DNA from: Mesotaenium endlicherianum
Lineage: Eukaryota > Streptophyta > Zygnematophyceae > Zygnematales > Mesotaeniaceae
NCBI GenBank assembly: GCA_009602735.1
Contig: WELA01008809.1
Span: forward strand, 1 to 64,000
Direction: 5' to 3'
Length of the DNA: 64,000 bases
Made by a program: the position numbers and the translations under genes. A model generated the notes under the pieces. The model worked only from the letters and a program-made list of their open reading frames with translations, had not been told where the DNA came from and did no database searches. Of this stretch, positions 11,301 to 20,569 are shown in pieces; within the stretch, counting starts at the first letter, position 1, and each line of letters starts with the position of its first letter.

Positions 11301-12194
11301 GACCTTACCAACCGCACGTATACTTATACAATCCTGGCTACTACTACATTGAATGTTTCTTCTTCTAACCCTGTTATACAACCGGCTACTTCAGGTGAGG
11401 TTAAGGGTAATGATCCGAAAGATACCGGTGCGGTTTATTTTCTCAACCTGCCTGTAACGCAAACAGGAGATCATATCCTCATCACCGAATGCGATGCGGG
11501 CGGCGCCACTATTTTCAGGAACAACAATATCGCAGGAAGCAACACTTATCCTAAGGGTATACCCGGTATCATGACCATCACCGGTAATACCCTCGATGTA
11601 TTCCCGCAAAGCGGTCAGCCTTCATCGGCTTATTATTATTTCCTGTACAATTTGAATGTTACCACGGGCGCCTGTATGAGCGCGAGAACAGCGGTAGTGG
11701 CTACATCACCCATAGCACCTGTTATCACACAGGTGGGCGATTCGCTTGTCAGCAGCGTAGGCGGTAACTTGCAGTGGTATGTAGACGGACAAGCCATCTC
11801 CGGAGCAAACGGTCAGAAATACAAACCGGTGAATTCCGGCGCTTATACCGTTTCTGTAACGGATGGCATTGGATGTATGAAAACTTCCAATCCTTTCCAG
11901 GTAGCTGTTACAGCTATTCCGCCGGAAGTGCTTGCCAGGGAGATCAAGCTCAGCGTTTCACCCAACCCCAACGACGGACGCTTCAATCTTTCGTTTGAAG
12001 TGAATACCAAAGCAGATCTCGGCATTGCCGTTTTCAATGCAGCCGGACAGCAGGTGTACCTGCGTTCGTATCCAGGCTTCTCTGGCAAGTTCTCTTCGCA
12101 GATTGACCTGGGACAACTCAGTGCTGAATTTTACATATTGAAAATTCAGCACGATAAAAAAACCTATTCGCAAAAAATACTCATCGAACGATGA
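8367..12194 (+). CDS. Secreted S8 subtilisin-like protease with T9SS sorting domain
   Basis: Exported endopeptidase of 1275 residues. A signal peptide ends near residue 21 (IGLAQ). The subtilase triad is visible as Asp125 (GIWDGG), His156 (DHATHTTGT) and Ser377 (SGTSMASP), with oxyanion Asn263 (SAGNN). A beta-rich stretch follows, then a GEVED domain (FIDYNNNGSFADSGE ... GETQDYRL), a CARDB-like domain (TVTLKNNGTAAQTN), an Ig-like segment (GGNLQWYVDGQ) and a C-terminal type A sorting domain (SVSPNPNDGRFNL ... KKTYSQKILIER) for type IX secretion. The last domain should be removed at the cell surface. The small 12210 gene follows after 15 nt and is probably co-transcribed. Confidence 0.93.
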   Translation: MLKKSMLCLALMMGIVTIGLAQVSTNNKILEQAARGYRILEDDGYTRALSMAKQKGWPLVITGKNGAKAVLVGVDAFNYPKYYITNNNTIAAATTRANQLWPGGASGLNLSGSSDYLANKMGIWDGGRPLDAHVELTGRIVQKEAATVAYDDHATHTTGTLMASGVNPYAKGMSFGLKSIIAYDFKNDISEMALEAPGLLISNHSYSIIAGWNYNDTKSRWEFYGRPNENRDYKFGYYSIDAQALDSITYYAPNYLIVKSAGNNRTSNGPPVDSPYYRYDASNQMVLAGKRPAGISNNDSYGSIPWDCNAKNILTIGAVQGLPNGYSRPSDVVMASFSSWGPSDDGRIKPDLVADGINVLSSIATSNNSYASYSGTSMASPNAAGSLFLLQEYYSKLKSSSTAFMRSATLKGLAIHTAEAAGTNPGPNYMFGWGLLNVEKAAAVMTAAIGSNNATTSKHLLYENSLDNNSSSSFTIPVVSSGNGPIKATISWTDVPGPIETVMSDTTKRLVNDLDLRITQGSRTYKPWTLDPTNPGAAAVPGDNRTDNMERIDIDSTVPGRTYTITVTHKGSLVNNAQAYTLLVSGAGGTAYCASAPTSSAGSRIDSVSFSSIHYANPGTATMYTDNTKLTANIEPLQNIPIYMKVGSADASAASKIVKVFIDYNNNGSFADSGELVAVSSVLSNGSVFQATVSTPNTLVVGNFYMMRIVEQETTDTSVVTPCSNPGYVRGETQDYRLRAVPPSIDIAAAGIATPAALECPDNPKYFTVTLKNNGTAAQTNIPVQVVVKNSGGTTVATLTDTLKRNLASLSSDNFTLQTPVSSMAPGTYSITATASLPGDQLPANNTITTSITISSSPAGPAATAELCSSTVFLKATNPQQGANYLWYTSATTASPFATGASTNTATITSDKTYYAGTDADVFIGPTTKMAYDSGGYNNFSGNLIKFNNSVPVILKSVRLYTSNPGTIKFTVANLGSADLTNRTYTYTILATTTLNVSSSNPVIQPATSGEVKGNDPKDTGAVYFLNLPVTQTGDHILITECDAGGATIFRNNNIAGSNTYPKGIPGIMTITGNTLDVFPQSGQPSSAYYYFLYNLNVTTGACMSARTAVVATSPIAPVITQVGDSLVSSVGGNLQWYVDGQAISGANGQKYKPVNSGAYTVSVTDGIGCMKTSNPFQVAVTAIPPEVLAREIKLSVSPNPNDGRFNLSFEVNTKADLGIAVFNAAGQQVYLRSYPGFSGKFSSQIDLGQLSAEFYILKIQHDKKTYSQKILIER

Positions 12195-12209
12195 GCCAAT
12201 ATCTTATCT

Positions 12210-12920
12210 ATGCGTTTGTTGATGATCTCTTTGTTATGCGGATTGGGTATTACCGTTTCTGCGCAAAAAAACAACCTGGTATATGGTTACCTGAAAGACA
12301 GCATCAGCGCTGAACCGGTGGCGCTAGCCAGTGTAACCAATATGAACACAGGCACTACTGTGATGACGAATTACCGTGGACTTTTTAAACTGCCTGTAAC
12401 CGAAAACCAGGTATTGTCTTTCGGGGCCATCGGATACAAGTTCGATACCTTGCGATACAATGACCGTTATATATCACGCGATACCCTGGTCATTTTACTT
12501 CCTGTATTGCGAAGAAACCTGGGCATGGTTACGGTAAGGGCTACCATGAGCCGGTACCAGGTTGATAGCATGCAGAGAAGAAAAGATTTTTTGCAGGATA
12601 TTGTGAACTATACCATCCCTACGATAGCGGAAGCCAATTCCGGGGCGGGCATTGCACTCAACATCAGCCGTTTTTCGCGTCATGAAAGAAACAAACGGAA
12701 GGCATTTGCTTTTTATGAATCAACCGAAAAAGAAGCGTATATCAATTACCGTTTCAATGAAAAGCTGGTTACAGCATACAGTGGTTTAAAAGGCGATCAG
12801 TTATACGAGTTCATGCAGGCCCGTCGTCCTTCTTATCAATGGCTGCGCACACATCTTACCGAGGAAGACCTCAAGTATTATATCAACGAACAGTTGAAAC
12901 TCTTTTTGAAGCGGCAATAA
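12210..12920 (+). CDS. Exported protein with carboxypeptidase-like regulatory domain
   Basis: A 236-residue protein with a signal peptide (MRLLMISLLCGLGITVSAQ). Residues ~25-90 form a CarboxypepD_reg-like domain (GYLKDSISAEPVALASVTNMNTGTTVMTNYRG-type sequence), the plug-associated fold common in Bacteroidota envelope proteins, here without a TonB-dependent barrel. The remainder is basic and helical with no recognised family. It lies 15 nt after the subtilase gene, so an operon is likely. A role as cell-surface partner of the protease is only inference from position. Confidence 0.75.
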   Translation: MRLLMISLLCGLGITVSAQKNNLVYGYLKDSISAEPVALASVTNMNTGTTVMTNYRGLFKLPVTENQVLSFGAIGYKFDTLRYNDRYISRDTLVILLPVLRRNLGMVTVRATMSRYQVDSMQRRKDFLQDIVNYTIPTIAEANSGAGIALNISRFSRHERNKRKAFAFYESTEKEAYINYRFNEKLVTAYSGLKGDQLYEFMQARRPSYQWLRTHLTEEDLKYYINEQLKLFLKRQ

Positions 12921-12924
12921 ATCA

Positions 12925-14229
12925 TTATTCGTAGCGAAGTGCAACGATCGGGTTGAGTCTTGCGGCTTTCATGGCCGGATAGATACCTGCTACCAATCCT
13001 ACGAGCGAACAGATCACGATCCCCAAAATCACCCATGCCCAGGGTACTACGAATCCTGTTTTGAGCAACATGCTGAAAAGGTTACCGATCAGTACACCAA
13101 GGATAATGCCGAACAAAGCGCCGAGCAGGCTGATGATCATACTTTCAAACAGGAACTGCTGACGTACATTGCGGCTTTTACCACCGATGGCTTTGATCAA
13201 TCCAACTTCTTTGGTACGCTCGTTAACCGCCACCAGCATAATATTCATGAGTCCGATTGCAGCGCCTATAAGTGTAATAAGACCTATCGCACCGGCCGAG
13301 CCTGTGATACTGCTCAGAAAACCCATGAGCATTTCAGCCACACGATCGCTTTTTTCGATAACGAAATTCTCTTCATCACGCGGTTCCAGTTTACGGATGC
13401 CGCGAAAAACGGCGGTCGCTTCACCTGTTGCAGCATCCATGGCATTTACATTACCTACCATCACACCCAGGAAATAGGAAGGTTGTGTGTTCTGGAAGTG
13501 CCTTACATTGGTATAGGAAGTGATCAGTACATCGTCCTGTCGCATCATCGCGCTGGAGCCTTTGCTTTTCAGTACACCGACCACACGGTAAGGGATACTG
13601 CCTACCCGCACGATTTTATCAATGCTGCTTTCGGGATGTTCACCGAATAATTTTGAGGCTGGATTACTTCCCAACAAACATACGTTTCTGCCGCTCTCAA
13701 TATCGAGGTGGTTGATGTTGCGCCCTGCGCTGATGGAATAACCATTTACCAGCAGGTAATTTTCATCGCCTCCCCAGATATTGATCTGCGGATTGGTTTT
13801 CTTTTCTTCATAATGTAACTCCTGTGCACCGGGTCCGCGGCGATAGATACTGGTCTGTGCTGAGAGAAAATGAAAGCTGGCTTTGAATGCTTCTGCTTCT
13901 TCTTTCAGGATGGGTTTTCCCAGATTCGATTTCTTCTCTTTGAGTCCGCGGGTTGTTTTTTTGAAATCGCTGTTTCTGCCACCACCGCCAACACGTACTT
14001 TGGTTTCTTTAAACCGGATGCTGAATGCATTGGCCCCCATGGTAGCAAAACTCTCCCTGGCGCTCTGGTTCATGGCCTCGATAGCAGTGATGATACCGAT
14101 CAGCGCCATGATACCGAATGCAATGATGGCAACAGTAATACCGGTACGCAGTTTATTGCTTCGCACGGTACGCCAGGCCAGGGAAAAAGAGTCGAGCGTG
14201 GTCATCTTCGCAAAGGGGTTCTTATCCAT
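12925..14229 (-). CDS. ABC transporter permease, MacB/FtsX type
   Basis: A 434-residue permease. One N-terminal membrane segment (TGITVAIIAFGIMALIGIITAI, ~residues 28-50) is followed by a large periplasmic MacB-PCD domain and three C-terminal segments (~300-425) containing the FtsX signature (NIMLVAVNERTKEVGLIKAIGGKSRNV). This type couples ATP hydrolysis by a separate ATPase to periplasmic work or efflux. No ATPase gene is adjacent, so the partner must be encoded elsewhere. It starts 50 nt after the nuoN stop in the same direction and might be read through from the nuo operon. It converges on the 12210 gene with a 4-nt gap. Confidence 0.88.
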   Translation of the reverse strand: MDKNPFAKMTTLDSFSLAWRTVRSNKLRTGITVAIIAFGIMALIGIITAIEAMNQSARESFATMGANAFSIRFKETKVRVGGGGRNSDFKKTTRGLKEKKSNLGKPILKEEAEAFKASFHFLSAQTSIYRRGPGAQELHYEEKKTNPQINIWGGDENYLLVNGYSISAGRNINHLDIESGRNVCLLGSNPASKLFGEHPESSIDKIVRVGSIPYRVVGVLKSKGSSAMMRQDDVLITSYTNVRHFQNTQPSYFLGVMVGNVNAMDAATGEATAVFRGIRKLEPRDEENFVIEKSDRVAEMLMGFLSSITGSAGAIGLITLIGAAIGLMNIMLVAVNERTKEVGLIKAIGGKSRNVRQQFLFESMIISLLGALFGIILGVLIGNLFSMLLKTGFVVPWAWVILGIVICSLVGLVAGIYPAMKAARLNPIVALRYE

Positions 14230-14279
14230 TAAAGATAGCTGAGAATCCCCCGAATACGGCAGAAAAAAGTGAAGAACGG

Positions 14280-15668
14280 TTAAAAATACAACCAGTTCAG
14301 TACTACAGACGGCATGATGCCTACCAATACAATGAGCGCTGACAGCAGCAGCAGGGCATATTTAAACCCGTTGCTGATGGGCCCGTGGGTTTCGGCATCG
14401 CCATCTTTGAAATACATGGCCTGTATAACCCTGAAATAATAATAGGCGCTGACAGCTGCAAATAGTACCGCCACAATAACCAGCCAGAAAGCGCCCCCTT
14501 CTTTAATAGTGGCGGCCAGCATATAATATTTTGCGAAGAACCCTGCAGTTGACGGGATACCTGCCAGTGACAGGAGGCAAACAGTAGCGCCAAACGCCAG
14601 TACAGGCTGCTTTTTAGCCAACCCGTTGAACCCATCATAAGTATAATCTTTCATTTTGATGAGCACGGCAAAAATGCCGATGGTAGCAAGACTGTAAGCA
14701 ACAGTATACAGCAGGATACCTTCCTGTGTGAGATCATTGTTGCTGTATAAAGCAAACAACATGAAACCCGCCTGCGCAATACTGGAATACGCCAACATGC
14801 GCTTAACACTTTGCTGGAATACCGCGGTGATATTGCCTATCAGTAAAGTGGCTATGATCACAAAAGAAAGTATGATCTTCCAGGTAGGACCTAATATCGT
14901 TGTATGTCCTGCAAAAAGGCGGATGAATGCAATGAATCCCGCTGCTTTTACAATGGTGGCCATGAAAGAAGTGAAGACCGAAGGCGCTCCATCGTATACA
15001 TCGGGTGTCCAGAAATGAAACGGCGCAGCCGATACTTTGAAAGCCATTGAAACAAAGAGCAGTAACAATCCCGCCACTTCCAGGAATGAGCCCTGGTACA
15101 GTCCCGTTACCGGGTTAACGGGCGGAGGTGTCATGCCGAAAGACCCGGTAGCGCCATATACCAACGCAATACCCATGAGCATGATGCCGGTAGAAAAAGA
15201 GCCCATGAGAAAATATTTCAGGGCAGCTTCGTTGCTCTTCATGTTGCGTTTATCGGCACCGGTAAGTATGTACAAGGGTATAGATAATATCTCTATCCCC
15301 AGGAAGAGCATGAGCAATCCGTTATAAGCCGAAAGAATACTTACACCACACAATACAAAAAAGATCAACGCAAAATATTCGGCAACATTCAGGCCTGTAT
15401 TTTCAATATCCTTTCCGCTCAGTAATACATATACCAGTGTAGCAGCAAATACAATGGAGTTGAAGAAGAGACCGAATTTCTGGAAGTCCAGCAGGCCATG
15501 GGTGTCTATGCGCACCTGGTAGATGCCGTATGTATGCATCAGGTTGGCGATCAACAACAACAAGAGTCCAGCAGCCGCTATGTATTTCAATGCCGATTTC
15601 TCCTTGATGATGATGCCGCTGAACATCATCACTACACCTAATAATGCCGAAAGTATGATTGCGTTCAT
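14280..15668 (-). CDS. nuoN: NADH-quinone oxidoreductase subunit N
   Basis: Antiporter-like membrane subunit of complex I, 462 residues of nearly continuous hydrophobic helices (Proton_antipo_M family). Conserved lysine-bearing helices are seen in FKVSAAPFHFWTPDVYDGAP and in the QSVKRMLAYSSIAQAG motif. It contributes to proton pumping in the distal arm. It is the last nuo gene, 6 nt after nuoM. Confidence 0.95.
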   Translation of the reverse strand: MNAIILSALLGVVMMFSGIIIKEKSALKYIAAAGLLLLLIANLMHTYGIYQVRIDTHGLLDFQKFGLFFNSIVFAATLVYVLLSGKDIENTGLNVAEYFALIFFVLCGVSILSAYNGLLMLFLGIEILSIPLYILTGADKRNMKSNEAALKYFLMGSFSTGIMLMGIALVYGATGSFGMTPPPVNPVTGLYQGSFLEVAGLLLLFVSMAFKVSAAPFHFWTPDVYDGAPSVFTSFMATIVKAAGFIAFIRLFAGHTTILGPTWKIILSFVIIATLLIGNITAVFQQSVKRMLAYSSIAQAGFMLFALYSNNDLTQEGILLYTVAYSLATIGIFAVLIKMKDYTYDGFNGLAKKQPVLAFGATVCLLSLAGIPSTAGFFAKYYMLAATIKEGGAFWLVIVAVLFAAVSAYYYFRVIQAMYFKDGDAETHGPISNGFKYALLLLSALIVLVGIMPSVVLNWLYF

Positions 15669-15674
15669 AATGTT

Positions 15675-17102
15675 TTATTTCAAGATGGCGTGTACTGTAT
15701 CTGTTGTAAGGCTGATGATGGGCTGGGGGTAAACACCCAGTACAATCACCAGCAACGCCAGTAACACCAGCGTAAATTGTACGTTCTGATTGATGTCGGT
15801 TGCATTTGCTGTGGCCGGAACCGTATTACCATAAAATATCTTCTGCACCATGTTCAGGGTATACACAGCCGCCAGTATGATGCTGATGCAGGCTACTGCC
15901 GCGATCCATACATTGTACTGGAACAGTCCGTTGAACATCAGGAATTCCCCGATGAAAGCATTGGTGAGGGGCAATGCAATATTGGCCAGCGCCATCACCA
16001 TCAGCAGAATAGCTAATGCCGGTGCTTTTTGTGCCAGTCCGCCGAGCTCGCTGAATTTACGTGTTCCGAGTTGCTGTTCAATTGCATCAGCCACGATCCA
16101 GAGTCCGATCACGTTCACACCATGATTGAACATTTGTATCATTACACCTTCCATACCTGTTTTGTTATTGGCAAATACAGCGGCACACATCAGGCCGATG
16201 TGCGCAATGGATGAATAAGCGATCAGTCGCTTCAGATCATCCTGCCTGATGGCAATCAATGAAGCGTATAACATACCAATCACAGAAAGGATAATGATCA
16301 CATGGGCCGAGTCGGAAGCCGCTTGCGGGAATACCGGTAAAAGCCAGCGCACCAATGCGAAGACACCCATCTTCACCATCACGCCGCTCAATATCATCGT
16401 TACCGCAGTAGGTGATTGCTCATACGCATCGGGCTGCCAGGTATGGAAAGGAAATACCGGCATCTTGATGGCGAATGCCAAAAAGAAAAGCCAGAAAGCC
16501 AATCCCTGTTGTGCACCCGAGAGCTTTACCTGGTAAAAAGATTTGATAGCGAAAGATTGATCGGCCGTATGAAAATAGACGAACAGGATACCTGCCAACA
16601 TCAGCAGTGATCCAAGGAAAGTGTACACGAAGAATTTAAAAGTAACGGCGATCCTTTTTTCTCCTCCCCAGATAGAGCAGAGAAAATAAACAGGTATCAG
16701 TGCCAGCTCCCAGAAGAAATAAAACAACAGCGCATCCTGTGCCAGGAAAACACCGGTGAGTCCGGCTTGTGTCAGCAACATCAATCCGTAAAAACGGCCG
16801 GCATTTTTATAGGTGTTTTTTTGTGTAGCCACAAATACCACAGGAAAAGAAATGGCAGTAAGCAGACAAAGCATCTTACCCATTCCATCCATGCCAACGG
16901 CGAAATCGGCGCCCAGACCAGGCAACCAGCTTGTTGTATAAGTCAGCTGCGCAGCCGGATAAAACCAACAGCCGGTTACAGCTACCACCAACGTAACCAA
17001 CGAGGTGAGCAATGCCCAGCCTTTAACTGTTTTCTCTTCTTTGATGAGAAAACTGAGCAGACCAGTCAACAGCGGAATCAGTATCAGTAGAACAGGAATC
17101 AT
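15675..17102 (-). CDS. nuoM: NADH-quinone oxidoreductase subunit M
   Basis: Antiporter-like proton-pumping subunit, 475 residues. Diagnostic sequence includes FYFFWELALIPVYFL (conserved helix-5 Glu), KMPVFPFHTWQPDAYEQSPTAVTM and DDLKRLIAYSSIAHIGLM. It sits 3 nt after nuoL and 6 nt before nuoN, so translation is probably coupled. The length is slightly shorter than many NuoM proteins but covers the full core. Confidence 0.95.
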   Translation of the reverse strand: MIPVLLILIPLLTGLLSFLIKEEKTVKGWALLTSLVTLVVAVTGCWFYPAAQLTYTTSWLPGLGADFAVGMDGMGKMLCLLTAISFPVVFVATQKNTYKNAGRFYGLMLLTQAGLTGVFLAQDALLFYFFWELALIPVYFLCSIWGGEKRIAVTFKFFVYTFLGSLLMLAGILFVYFHTADQSFAIKSFYQVKLSGAQQGLAFWLFFLAFAIKMPVFPFHTWQPDAYEQSPTAVTMILSGVMVKMGVFALVRWLLPVFPQAASDSAHVIIILSVIGMLYASLIAIRQDDLKRLIAYSSIAHIGLMCAAVFANNKTGMEGVMIQMFNHGVNVIGLWIVADAIEQQLGTRKFSELGGLAQKAPALAILLMVMALANIALPLTNAFIGEFLMFNGLFQYNVWIAAVACISIILAAVYTLNMVQKIFYGNTVPATANATDINQNVQFTLVLLALLVIVLGVYPQPIISLTTDTVHAILK

Positions 17103-17105
17103 CTT

Positions 17106-19028
17106 TTAAAATATTTTACTAAAGAAACGCATGATGGTAGCGTCGTTGAACCAAATCAATACAAATACAACCATGACCATTACCATGACCAGTATATAAC
17201 TTCCTACCTGTCCGCTTTGCAATAAGCGCAACTGGCGGGATCCATAACCAACCAAGCGGCCTACCCCATTCACCACACCATCGATACCGCTTTTCTCTAC
17301 CACATTTTTCAGGAAGCCGGCAAAAGCATTCAGCGGGTTCACTACAAGGGCATCGTAGAGTTCATCGATATACCATTTGTTCTCGAGCACTTTGGCAATG
17401 CCGGTATTTTCTGCTGTTGTACGCTGGTATTTTTTGTAACTTCTTACAGCCAGTACAATGATCAGTATAATGGCTGTGGTTGAACCAGCCATGAACAGGT
17501 ATTCCTCCGATGCCTCCATGTGATGTGCTTCTTTCAGTTGTGTGGAAGCGGCAAAAACCGGTGCAAGGAAATGTTCCAGGCTATGTGCATTGGAAGCGAA
17601 CACTTCGGGTATGCCTACAAAACCTCCGATCACCGATAAAACAGCGAGTATGATCAGGGGGATGGTCATAGCGGATGGACTCTCATGCAGGTGATGTTCC
17701 TGTTCATGTGTGCCCCGGAAATTCCCGAGGAAAGTTATGCTGTACAACCTGAACATATAGAACGCAGTCATCAAAGCGCCAGCCAATCCTATAAAATAAT
17801 ACAAAGGATTCTTGGCATAAGCCGCCATCAGTATTTCATCTTTTGAGAAGAATCCTGAGAAAGGCGGTATTCCTGCAATGGCCAAACAACCCAGCAGGAA
17901 AGTGATATGCGTAACAGGTAAATATTTTTTTAGTCCCCCCATATTCCTGATATCCTGTTCGTGGTGCATGGCATGGATCACAGAGCCGGCGCCAAGGAAG
18001 AGCAGGGCTTTAAAAAATGCATGTGTCATCACATGGAACACAGCGCCGGTATAAGCGCCTACGCCCAATCCGAGGAACATATAACCCAACTGGCTCACGG
18101 TGGAATAAGCCAGTACTTTTTTGATATCGTTCTGCTTCAGTGCAATGGTGGCTGCGAATACAGCGGTAACCAATCCCACAATAGCTACCAGCGTTTGTGT
18201 GGCAGGCGCCATCGTATATAATATGTTGCTGCGGGCAATCATATAAATACCGGCTGTAACCATGGTAGCGGCGTGGATCAGCGCTGACACAGGCGTAGGA
18301 CCTGCCATGGCATCGGGCAGCCAGGTGTACAGCGGTATCTGTGCGCTTTTTCCCATCGCACCTACAAACAAGAGAACAGTAATAGCGGTAATATCGAAGC
18401 TGCTCAGTTGGTTAACCTGTGCAAATACATCGCTGTAATTAACCGTACCCAGTTTGGATATGAGCCAGAACAAAGCCAGCAGGAAGCCCAGGTCGCCAAT
18501 GCGATTCATCACAAATGCTTTCTTGGCTGCATAATTGTATTGATCGTTTTTGAACCAGTAACCGATGAGCAGGTAAGAACACAATCCTACTCCTTCCCAT
18601 CCGATGAACATGATCACATAGTTAGCGCCCAACACCAGCAACAGCATGGAGAAAACGAAGAGGTTGAGGTAAGCAAAGTATCGCGCGAAATGCGGGCCTT
18701 CTTCTTCATGCATATAGGCAGTAGAATACAAATGAATGAGAAAACCAACGCCTGTAATGATGAGCAGGAATAAAGCCGATAACTGATCGGCCTGGAAGGC
18801 AAAAGGAATGGTCAGCCGATCGGCCTGGATAAAATTGAACAGGGTTACTACGGTGGCTCCATTTGCTTTTACATCGAAGAAAACCAGCAGGCTCACTACG
18901 AATGACGCCAGTATAGCGCCACTGCCGATGATGCCCACCATTGATTTGGAAAGCGATTTGCGTCCCAATCCGTTGATCAGGAAGCCCAGCAGGGGAAAGA
19001 GAGGAATTAAATAAACGAGTTTACTCAT
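17106..19028 (-). CDS. nuoL: NADH-quinone oxidoreductase subunit L
   Basis: Largest antiporter-like subunit, 640 residues. Shows FIGWEGVGLCSYLLIGYWF, KSAQIPLYTWLPDAMAGPTPVSALIHAATMV-type signature, and KVLAYSTVSQLGYM. The C-terminus carries a long hydrophilic/helical extension corresponding to the lateral helix (HL) and a last membrane segment (GSYILVMVMVMVVFVLIW). A 94-nt spacer with a strong imperfect hairpin separates it from nuoK. Confidence 0.96.
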   Translation of the reverse strand: MSKLVYLIPLFPLLGFLINGLGRKSLSKSMVGIIGSGAILASFVVSLLVFFDVKANGATVVTLFNFIQADRLTIPFAFQADQLSALFLLIITGVGFLIHLYSTAYMHEEEGPHFARYFAYLNLFVFSMLLLVLGANYVIMFIGWEGVGLCSYLLIGYWFKNDQYNYAAKKAFVMNRIGDLGFLLALFWLISKLGTVNYSDVFAQVNQLSSFDITAITVLLFVGAMGKSAQIPLYTWLPDAMAGPTPVSALIHAATMVTAGIYMIARSNILYTMAPATQTLVAIVGLVTAVFAATIALKQNDIKKVLAYSTVSQLGYMFLGLGVGAYTGAVFHVMTHAFFKALLFLGAGSVIHAMHHEQDIRNMGGLKKYLPVTHITFLLGCLAIAGIPPFSGFFSKDEILMAAYAKNPLYYFIGLAGALMTAFYMFRLYSITFLGNFRGTHEQEHHLHESPSAMTIPLIILAVLSVIGGFVGIPEVFASNAHSLEHFLAPVFAASTQLKEAHHMEASEEYLFMAGSTTAIILIIVLAVRSYKKYQRTTAENTGIAKVLENKWYIDELYDALVVNPLNAFAGFLKNVVEKSGIDGVVNGVGRLVGYGSRQLRLLQSGQVGSYILVMVMVMVVFVLIWFNDATIMRFFSKIF

Positions 19029-19047
19029 AATATACAGCTTAAAGCTT

Positions 19048-19117
19048 AACGCTTAATGCTTAACGCAGAACGCTTTCTTATATGGCGTTAGGCGTTTTGC
19101 GTTGCGCATTGAGCGTT
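19048..19117. repeat. Long imperfect inverted repeat in the nuoK-nuoL spacer
   Basis: A 26-nt arm at 19048-19073 pairs with 19092-19117 with four mismatches around an 18-nt loop. Each arm is itself made of short words (AACGCTTAATGC, TTAACGCAGAACGC). The element fills most of the 94-nt spacer inside an operon that is otherwise tightly packed in this stretch, suggesting an inserted palindromic element or an RNA processing/stability hairpin. Confidence 0.65.
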
Positions 19118-19122
19118 ATCCA

Positions 19123-19458
19123 TCAGTTTTTCAAACGATTCAAAAAATTAATGTCCACGGAATGCGTATTCCTGAACAACATCACAATAATGGCCAGTCC
19201 CACGCTCACTTCCGCTGCAGCCACCACCATAATAAAGAATACGAACAACTGTCCTTCTACGCCTGTTTGCGATGCGGGATTCACTGCTATCGCAGCGCCA
19301 TGGTGCATTTTTGAAAAAGCCACCAGCAGCAGGTTCACAGCATTCAGCATCAGTTCAATGCACATGAAAACAATGATGGCATTGCGGCGGGTAAGTACCC
19401 CGATGATGCCGATGCTGAACAAGGCCAAACAGAGATAGATATAATATTGTATTGGCAT
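19123..19458 (-). CDS. nuoK: NADH-quinone oxidoreductase subunit K
   Basis: Small membrane subunit of 111 residues with three hydrophobic helices ([41 protein letters not shown] with the conserved Glu; [19 protein letters not shown] with the second conserved Glu). These acidic residues lie on the proton-transfer path. It starts 10 nt after the nuoJ stop. Confidence 0.94.
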   Translation of the reverse strand: MPIQYYIYLCLALFSIGIIGVLTRRNAIIVFMCIELMLNAVNLLLVAFSKMHHGAAIAVNPASQTGVEGQLFVFFIMVVAAAEVSVGLAIIVMLFRNTHSVDINFLNRLKN

Positions 19459-19468
19459 ATCGATTGAA

Positions 19469-19972
19469 TTAGTCTTTCTTTCCTATTACTACAGCCCCTA
19501 CCATCGCGCTCAAAAACAGTACGCTGCTGATTTCAAAGGGCACTACAAAATCACTGAACAATGCTTTACCCAGGTTGCGGATGAGCCCGATGTCACCTGT
19601 TCCCACCAAAACACTTTTATGCTCGAGGTCTACCGCCTGTCTCACCAATGATACCAGCACCATTAAAAAGCATCCGCCTGCGATGGCTCCTGCGAGTTTT
19701 ATCCAGATATGTTTTTGTGGCTCCGATTGGTTATTGAGGTTCATGAGCATGATCACAAACAGGAACAGCACCATGATGGCTCCCGCATACACGATGAGGT
19801 TTACAATGGCCAGGAACTGTGCATTCAATAAAATATAATGACCGGAGATGGCGAAAAAAACACCAATCAGCCAAAGCACACTGTGCACCGGGTTTTTACT
19901 CACCAGCACCATGATGGCACTGAAGAGCGCAACAACCGTTAATGCATAAAAGAGTATTTGTATTGTGTCCAT
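19469..19972 (-). CDS. nuoJ: NADH-quinone oxidoreductase subunit J
   Basis: Membrane subunit of 167 residues with about five predicted helices and the motif [22 protein letters not shown] in the middle, which corresponds to TM3 of NuoJ, where a pi-bulge is linked to coupling in the family. It follows nuoI by 12 nt. Confidence 0.93.
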   Translation of the reverse strand: MDTIQILFYALTVVALFSAIMVLVSKNPVHSVLWLIGVFFAISGHYILLNAQFLAIVNLIVYAGAIMVLFLFVIMLMNLNNQSEPQKHIWIKLAGAIAGGCFLMVLVSLVRQAVDLEHKSVLVGTGDIGLIRNLGKALFSDFVVPFEISSVLFLSAMVGAVVIGKKD

Positions 19973-19984
19973 GTTCAGTGCTAT

Positions 19985-20521
19985 TTAGTTCCTTTCTCCC
20001 TTTGCTTTTGCGTAAGCTTCCGGTTCTGTTTTAGGATCGGGTATCAACAGGTCATCTTTACCATAGATGAATCCCTTGCGGGCATAATTGGCAGGAGCGA
20101 ATGTTTCGCTGAGGTAGATCGCGTCTTTCGGACAGGCTTCTTCACACAGACCACAGAAAATGCAACGCAGCATGTTGATCTCATAGCGGGCTGCATATTT
20201 CTCTTCGCGATACAGGTTTTCTTCACCTGGTAAGCGCTCTGCTGCTTCCATGGTGATGGCTTCGGCGGGACAGGCAACAGCGCAGAGTCCGCATGCCGTA
20301 CAGCGTTCCCTTCCCTCCTCATCACGGTTCAGCACATGCAGTCCGCGGAATACGGGACTGAACGGCCTTTTCTCTTCGGGATAGCGTACGGTTGGTTTCT
20401 TCTTGAAAATATGACCGAACGTAATGGCCATGCCCTTCACAATCGCAGGCAGGTAAAGACGCTCCATGAGGGTCATGGGTTTCCGGTCTACCGCCTGTGC
20501 TCTCTTTGTTAGTGCCTGCAT
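19985..20521 (-). CDS. nuoI: NADH-quinone oxidoreductase subunit I
   Basis: Peripheral-arm ferredoxin-type subunit with 178 residues carrying two [4Fe-4S] clusters (N6a/N6b): CTACGLCAVACP (Cys74, 77, 80, 84) and CIFCGLCEEACP (Cys120, 123, 126, 130), the last cysteine of each motif crossing to the other cluster. The frame is open to a TTG at 20530, but ATG 20521 (MQALTKRAQAV) is the simpler start. The gap to nuoH is 48 nt. Confidence 0.95.
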   Translation of the reverse strand: MQALTKRAQAVDRKPMTLMERLYLPAIVKGMAITFGHIFKKKPTVRYPEEKRPFSPVFRGLHVLNRDEEGRERCTACGLCAVACPAEAITMEAAERLPGEENLYREEKYAARYEINMLRCIFCGLCEEACPKDAIYLSETFAPANYARKGFIYGKDDLLIPDPKTEPEAYAKAKGERN

Positions 20522-20569
20522 AATTTGCAAAAATATTTTTATCGACTGTTAATCCAAATTTTTTCAGCG

